Assembly (NCBI GenBank): GCA_916700875.1
Contig: CAKAKS010000039.1
Location: forward strand, 9,077,544-9,141,543
DNA length: 64,000 nt
Direction of reading: 5' to 3'
Source: Sebastes aleutianus
Lineage: Eukaryota > Chordata > Actinopteri > Perciformes > Sebastidae
Shown here: positions 60,701 to 64,000 of the stretch, piece after piece
How positions within the stretch are numbered: position 1 is the first letter of the stretch
How the letters are laid out: each line of letters begins with the position of its first letter
Notes under the pieces: model-generated
The model's database searches: none
Told to the model about the DNA's origin: nothing
Seen by the model: only the letters and a program-made list of their open reading frames with translations
Position numbers and translations under genes: made by a program

Positions 60701-63197
60701 GGACATTCCCATTCAAATCAACGTAGCCGGATGGTCAGAGCGGTGGACATTTTTACGCGTCCCATTGCGACCATTGTATCGGGCGGATTTTAACAGCTTA
60801 ATGCTTCATCCACACACTCTTGTCACAGCGGAGGAAAGCACAGTGCTATCGCGTAGATGAGTGACGACTTTGTTCGGCTAATTTTCTGCAACCAGTGAAG
60901 CATTAAAGCATGGTGGAATTAGCTAGCTCGCTACATTGCATCTCTCTCACCCGGATCGACACCTGGCGGCGTCCCGTGGCGTTCCCACGATGCCTTTGGC
61001 CGGCAGGTAGGACACTGTTCCTTCATAGTAATGATGAGTCAGGAACATCTTCACACCTGCAGGAGTCAGAGCGTCATCAAGGTAAATAAATGGGACGACC
61101 AAGGATTACTCTCGTCTTCATTATCAGTACACAGTCTGTTCATATATACTGTATATATATATTCTTAACTTATGACCTTATTAATCTATTATATTATTGG
61201 ATCATTATTATTGATGTATTATGTAAGCAATACTTCAATGTTGTTGGTCGATCACAGAGGAGCTAATTTGAACTACATCGTATACTTTTGATAGTTTAAT
61301 CTGTAACAATGGATCATATTATATAAACTGGTGTTTTGTTTGTAAAATCAGTATTTGAAAAGTAAAATAAATAAAGTAATAGTTAATTTAGCAAAGTAAA
61401 AAGTACAATATTTCTCTCTGAATTGTAGTGGAGTAGAAGTATAAAGTAGCATAAAATGGAAATACTCGAGTAAAGTCAAGCATCTAAACTAGGACTGTCA
61501 ATCGATTCAAATCATTAAAATTGATCACACATTTTTTATCTGTTCAAAATGTGCCTTAAAGAGAGATTTGTCAAGTATTTAATACTCTTATCAACATGGG
61601 AGTGGGCAAATATGCTGCTTTATGCAAATGTATGTATACAATTATTATTGTAAATTAATTAACAACACAAAACAATGACAAATATTGTCCAGAAACCCTC
61701 ACAGGTACTGCATTTAGCATAAAACAATATGCTCAAATCATAACATGGCAAACTGCAGCCCAACAGGCAACAACAGCTGTCAGTGTGTCAGTGTGCTGAC
61801 TTGACTATGACTTGCCCCAAACTGCATGTGATTATCATAAAGTGGGCATGTCTGTAAAGGGGAGACTCGTGGGTACCCATAGAACCCATTTTCATTCACA
61901 TATCTTGAGGTCAGAGGTCAAGGGACCCCTTTGTAAATGGCCGTGCCAGTTTTTCCTTGCCAAAATTTAGCGTAAGTTTGGAGCGTTATTTAGCCTCCTT
62001 TGCGATGTAGTTATTATCGCGTTTAACTTTGACAGCCCTAATCTAAAAACATGTTGTATTTCTACCTGAGAGGTCGTATCTGGCCGGTCCCATCCATCTC
62101 TTCCTCTCACTGTCAGTAAGCACGTCGCCGTAGAAACCGTATCCCAGCAGGGAGACGGAGTATCGCAGGAAGGTGTTGTTGTGGTGAACCGAGCACACGT
62201 CCATCGGCTGAGAGTCTCCTGAACACACATAATATAAAAACACACAATCATTAGACTATCATGTTGCACTCAAATCTCTGTTTTTAAGAAACTCAATTAA
62301 AAAGCTAGACCTGCAACCAGGTAAACCAGGTAACAGGGAAACATGTAACACACTTTAAAATGAAAAAAAAAAAAAAAAAAGCCTTTTATTAATTCTAGCA
62401 CACTGTTCTATTTCCAACTTGTCTTATCTGTTTTATTATTTTTATCTTATATTATTGTTGGGTATATTATTCATTTTTATTTTGGTATTATTTTTAATTC
62501 TCCCAATTGATTTTATTTGCCTCACTGAAGTCCTGAAATGTTTTAATGCTGGTTCTACCCTGTAAAGCATTTCGCAACTTAGTTTTGAAAAGTTCTTCAT
62601 AAATAAAGTTTATTATTAATGTTATTTAATCCTGTGGATGTCATATTACTTCCATATCTTTTTCATCTGTTTGCACTATATTTGTTCTTGTGCTTTTATG
62701 TGTTTTTATCCTTGTATCTTTAAACCCTCTTTGTTTTGTTTTAATATTTGCATATACCAAAACCGTGGACTGACCGATGTCCTGTACAATAGTTCAGCGC
62801 CTATTTTCTGAAAGAACACTAGATGGCAGCATGAGCCCATGGAATGATGTGTATCACTGGATTTTCATTACGTTTGCTGTGACTATTTTGTCGGATAAAC
62901 TGGATATGGATAAAAAAAAATGGTGATATTTGTGTAACATACAATATAATCTTGAGATAATATGACGTATAGCAGCAACGGGCTAAAGCTGCCAATGTGA
63001 TGTCTATGTATATATATATATCTATGGTCCATACAGTCTATGTGTATAACATGTTAAACAACCTGTGTGGTGCTGAAATGATTCATGTTATAGTTGATGT
63101 GTAGTGACACCATGTGACTGACCCACGATGATGTGCAGTGCAGAGGTCACGGGGTCGTTGGTGCCCACAGTGGCGAAGCAGATACAGTCTGTTGAGC
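57763..63197 (-). CDS. cerk: Ceramide kinase, C-terminal part (5'-truncated by window edge)
   Basis: Exons in transcript order: 63197-63123, 62218-62066, 61056-60951, 60293-60214, 59195-58990, 58889-58675, 57850-57763; phases agree (1, 1, 2, 1, 0, 2, then TAG). The first visible residues are STDCICFATVG, so the pleckstrin-like region and the GGDG nucleotide-binding loop lie beyond 64000. Recognisable blocks: MDVCSVHHNNTFLRYSVSLL, GYGFYGDVLTDSERKRWMG, the CRSGCVVC motif (CXXXCXXC, formed across an exon junction and important in human CERK), GKFLAINAASMSCACPRSPK, a basic segment LILVRKCSRFNFLRHLLRH in the region implicated in calmodulin binding, YSSWNCDGEIL and KLFARGIEE. CERK phosphorylates ceramide to ceramide-1-phosphate at the Golgi/plasma membrane in a calcium-dependent way. 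The last residues (after GIEE) differ from the human tail. Confidence 0.93.
57911..58622 (+). mobile_element. hAT-like MITE (family A), full-length, in last cerk intron
   Basis: Starts TAGGGCTGTCAAATG and ends TTGACAGCCATA, about 712 bp. Target duplication GTTAAAAT (57903-57910) and GTTACAAT (58623-58630), one mismatch. It fills most of the 824-base intron and ends 52 bases from the splice donor of exon 58889-58675. Best copy in the window for building a family model. Confidence 0.88.
59230..59256. repeat. (CTG)n-like trinucleotide repeat in cerk intron
   Basis: About 7-8 GCT/CTG units just upstream (in transcript terms) of exon 59195-58990. Too short to be remarkable. Confidence 0.8.
61490..62040 (+). 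mobile_element. hAT-like MITE (family A), in cerk intron
   Basis: Starts TAGGACTGTCAATCG and ends TTGACAGCCCTA. Target duplication ATCTAAAC (61482-61489) and ATCTAAAA (62041-62048), one mismatch. An internal deletion near the right end joins TTTAGCCTCC to TTATCGCG. Its right end is 25 bases from the donor of cerk exon 62218-62066. Confidence 0.85.
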
Positions 63198-63837
63198 CTG
63201 AAACAAACAAACAGATAGTTTAATGTTCCAGTGAGGTGAAGAGCAGGACTGATGGTTCTGACAGCATCAAATATTCTGATTATTTTCATAAATGTTGCCT
63301 GTTTGAATAAAGATTTTACAACAACAACAACATTGCTGCACCGAGCACCAGCAGCCATTAATTAAGCAGGTGAGCTTGCTTCTTCTCTACTGCTGCAGAG
63401 AGAATTAATGTCTCCCTCATGACTCCGAGTGTGTGAGTGTATTTATAGAGCACTTAAGCAGAACAACAGAAAACACTAAAGGACACAAACAGAAACAGAA
63501 CAAACTGAGAAACGAGGCCAAAGTCAGTACGTTTATACCCGGTAACAGAGACTCCTGCTCTCTGATTGGCTGTCAGCTGTCTATTAAAATCACATCAGTG
63601 TTCACCTCAAACAGTTTAACCTCCGTTATAAATCAGAGCTCAAGCTATATCAACCCTCTGGAGTCTATTCATCAGTTAATACAGTGAGCATGTTTTATTA
63701 AGCCATTTGTGCCTGCAACTGACATTTTTTTTTTTTTTACAGACAAGCTGAGAAAACCAGTTGAAAGTGCTGATGTGGGGCTTTCACACAGTATCTCATT
63801 TATGTCTGCAAACCATAAAAAACATGTTCATAGAACT

Positions 63838-64000
63838 TTTTTTTTTTTTTTTTTTTTAAAGTTATTTTTTTGGGGGCATTTTCCATTTTTATTGACAGGA
63901 CAGTGGATAGAGTCTTGAAAGGGGGGAGAGAGAGAGTGGATGCGGAAAGGGCCACAGGCCGGATTCGAACCCGGGCCGCCGCGGTCAGGACCAAGCCTTA
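63838..64000 (-). mobile_element. tRNA-derived SINE, truncated by window edge
   Basis: Read on the minus strand, the tRNA-like head contains GGTTCGAATCC (63971-63961), a Pol III B-box, followed by the body and an A-rich tail that is seen as a T run at 63838-63858. The A-box end is outside the window. It lies in a cerk intron. Confidence 0.7.

Noticed and set aside
63961..63971. tRNA-like B-box as a tRNA gene
   Set aside because: It is followed by a SINE body and an A-rich tail rather than tRNA arms; the cloverleaf cannot be completed in the window.

Overview
This 64 kb window is vertebrate nuclear DNA, almost certainly from a ray-finned (teleost, probably percomorph) fish. Genes are split into many short exons with clean GT-AG introns. 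The spaces between them are filled with repeats of a teleost type: small hAT-like elements, other inverted-repeat elements, a LINE tail, a tRNA-derived SINE, Tc1 debris and AT-rich tandem repeats. There is no bacterial, viral or CRISPR content.

Layout, left to right. (1) 413-3605, minus: 5' part of a cytosolic 5'-nucleotidase of the NT5C1A/B type, running off the left edge. (2) 3612-5566: a decayed minus-strand LINE tail separates that gene from its divergent neighbour. (3) about 5570-24500, plus: complete gramd4, with a GC-rich non-coding first exon and 19 coding exons (593 aa). (4) 24500-31300: repeats only. (5) 31350-43277, minus: complete cdhr5, a mucin-like protocadherin (15 coding exons, 799 aa). 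(6) 45192-about 50022, minus: a small secreted-peptide precursor (139 aa, 4 coding exons, one non-coding exon). Its position and orientation match secretin beside CDHR5 in tetrapods. (7) 50110-57760: repeats only. (8) 57763-63197, minus: the 3' eight coding exons of cerk (ceramide kinase), whose 5' part lies beyond the right edge.

The genes do not form one pathway. In mammals GRAMD4 and CERK are neighbours (human 22q13), while CDHR5 and SCT are neighbours elsewhere (human 11p15.5); here the second pair sits inside the first. cdhr5 (brush-border cadherin) and the secretin-like gene both suggest gut expression.

The most interesting item is the secretin-like precursor. A basic-site-bounded segment has secretin-superfamily spacing but lacks the invariant His1 and Gly4, and a second segment upstream carries a His-x-Asn-Gly-x-Trp-Ser start. 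Other notable points are an in-frame 42-bp triplication over a splice donor in the nucleotidase, a concentric nest of inverted-repeat elements, and a hAT-like family with 8-bp target duplications, two copies of which lie within about 50 bp of cerk splice donors. All exon joins were worked out by eye from splice sites, reading frame and remembered family similarity; none was computed.
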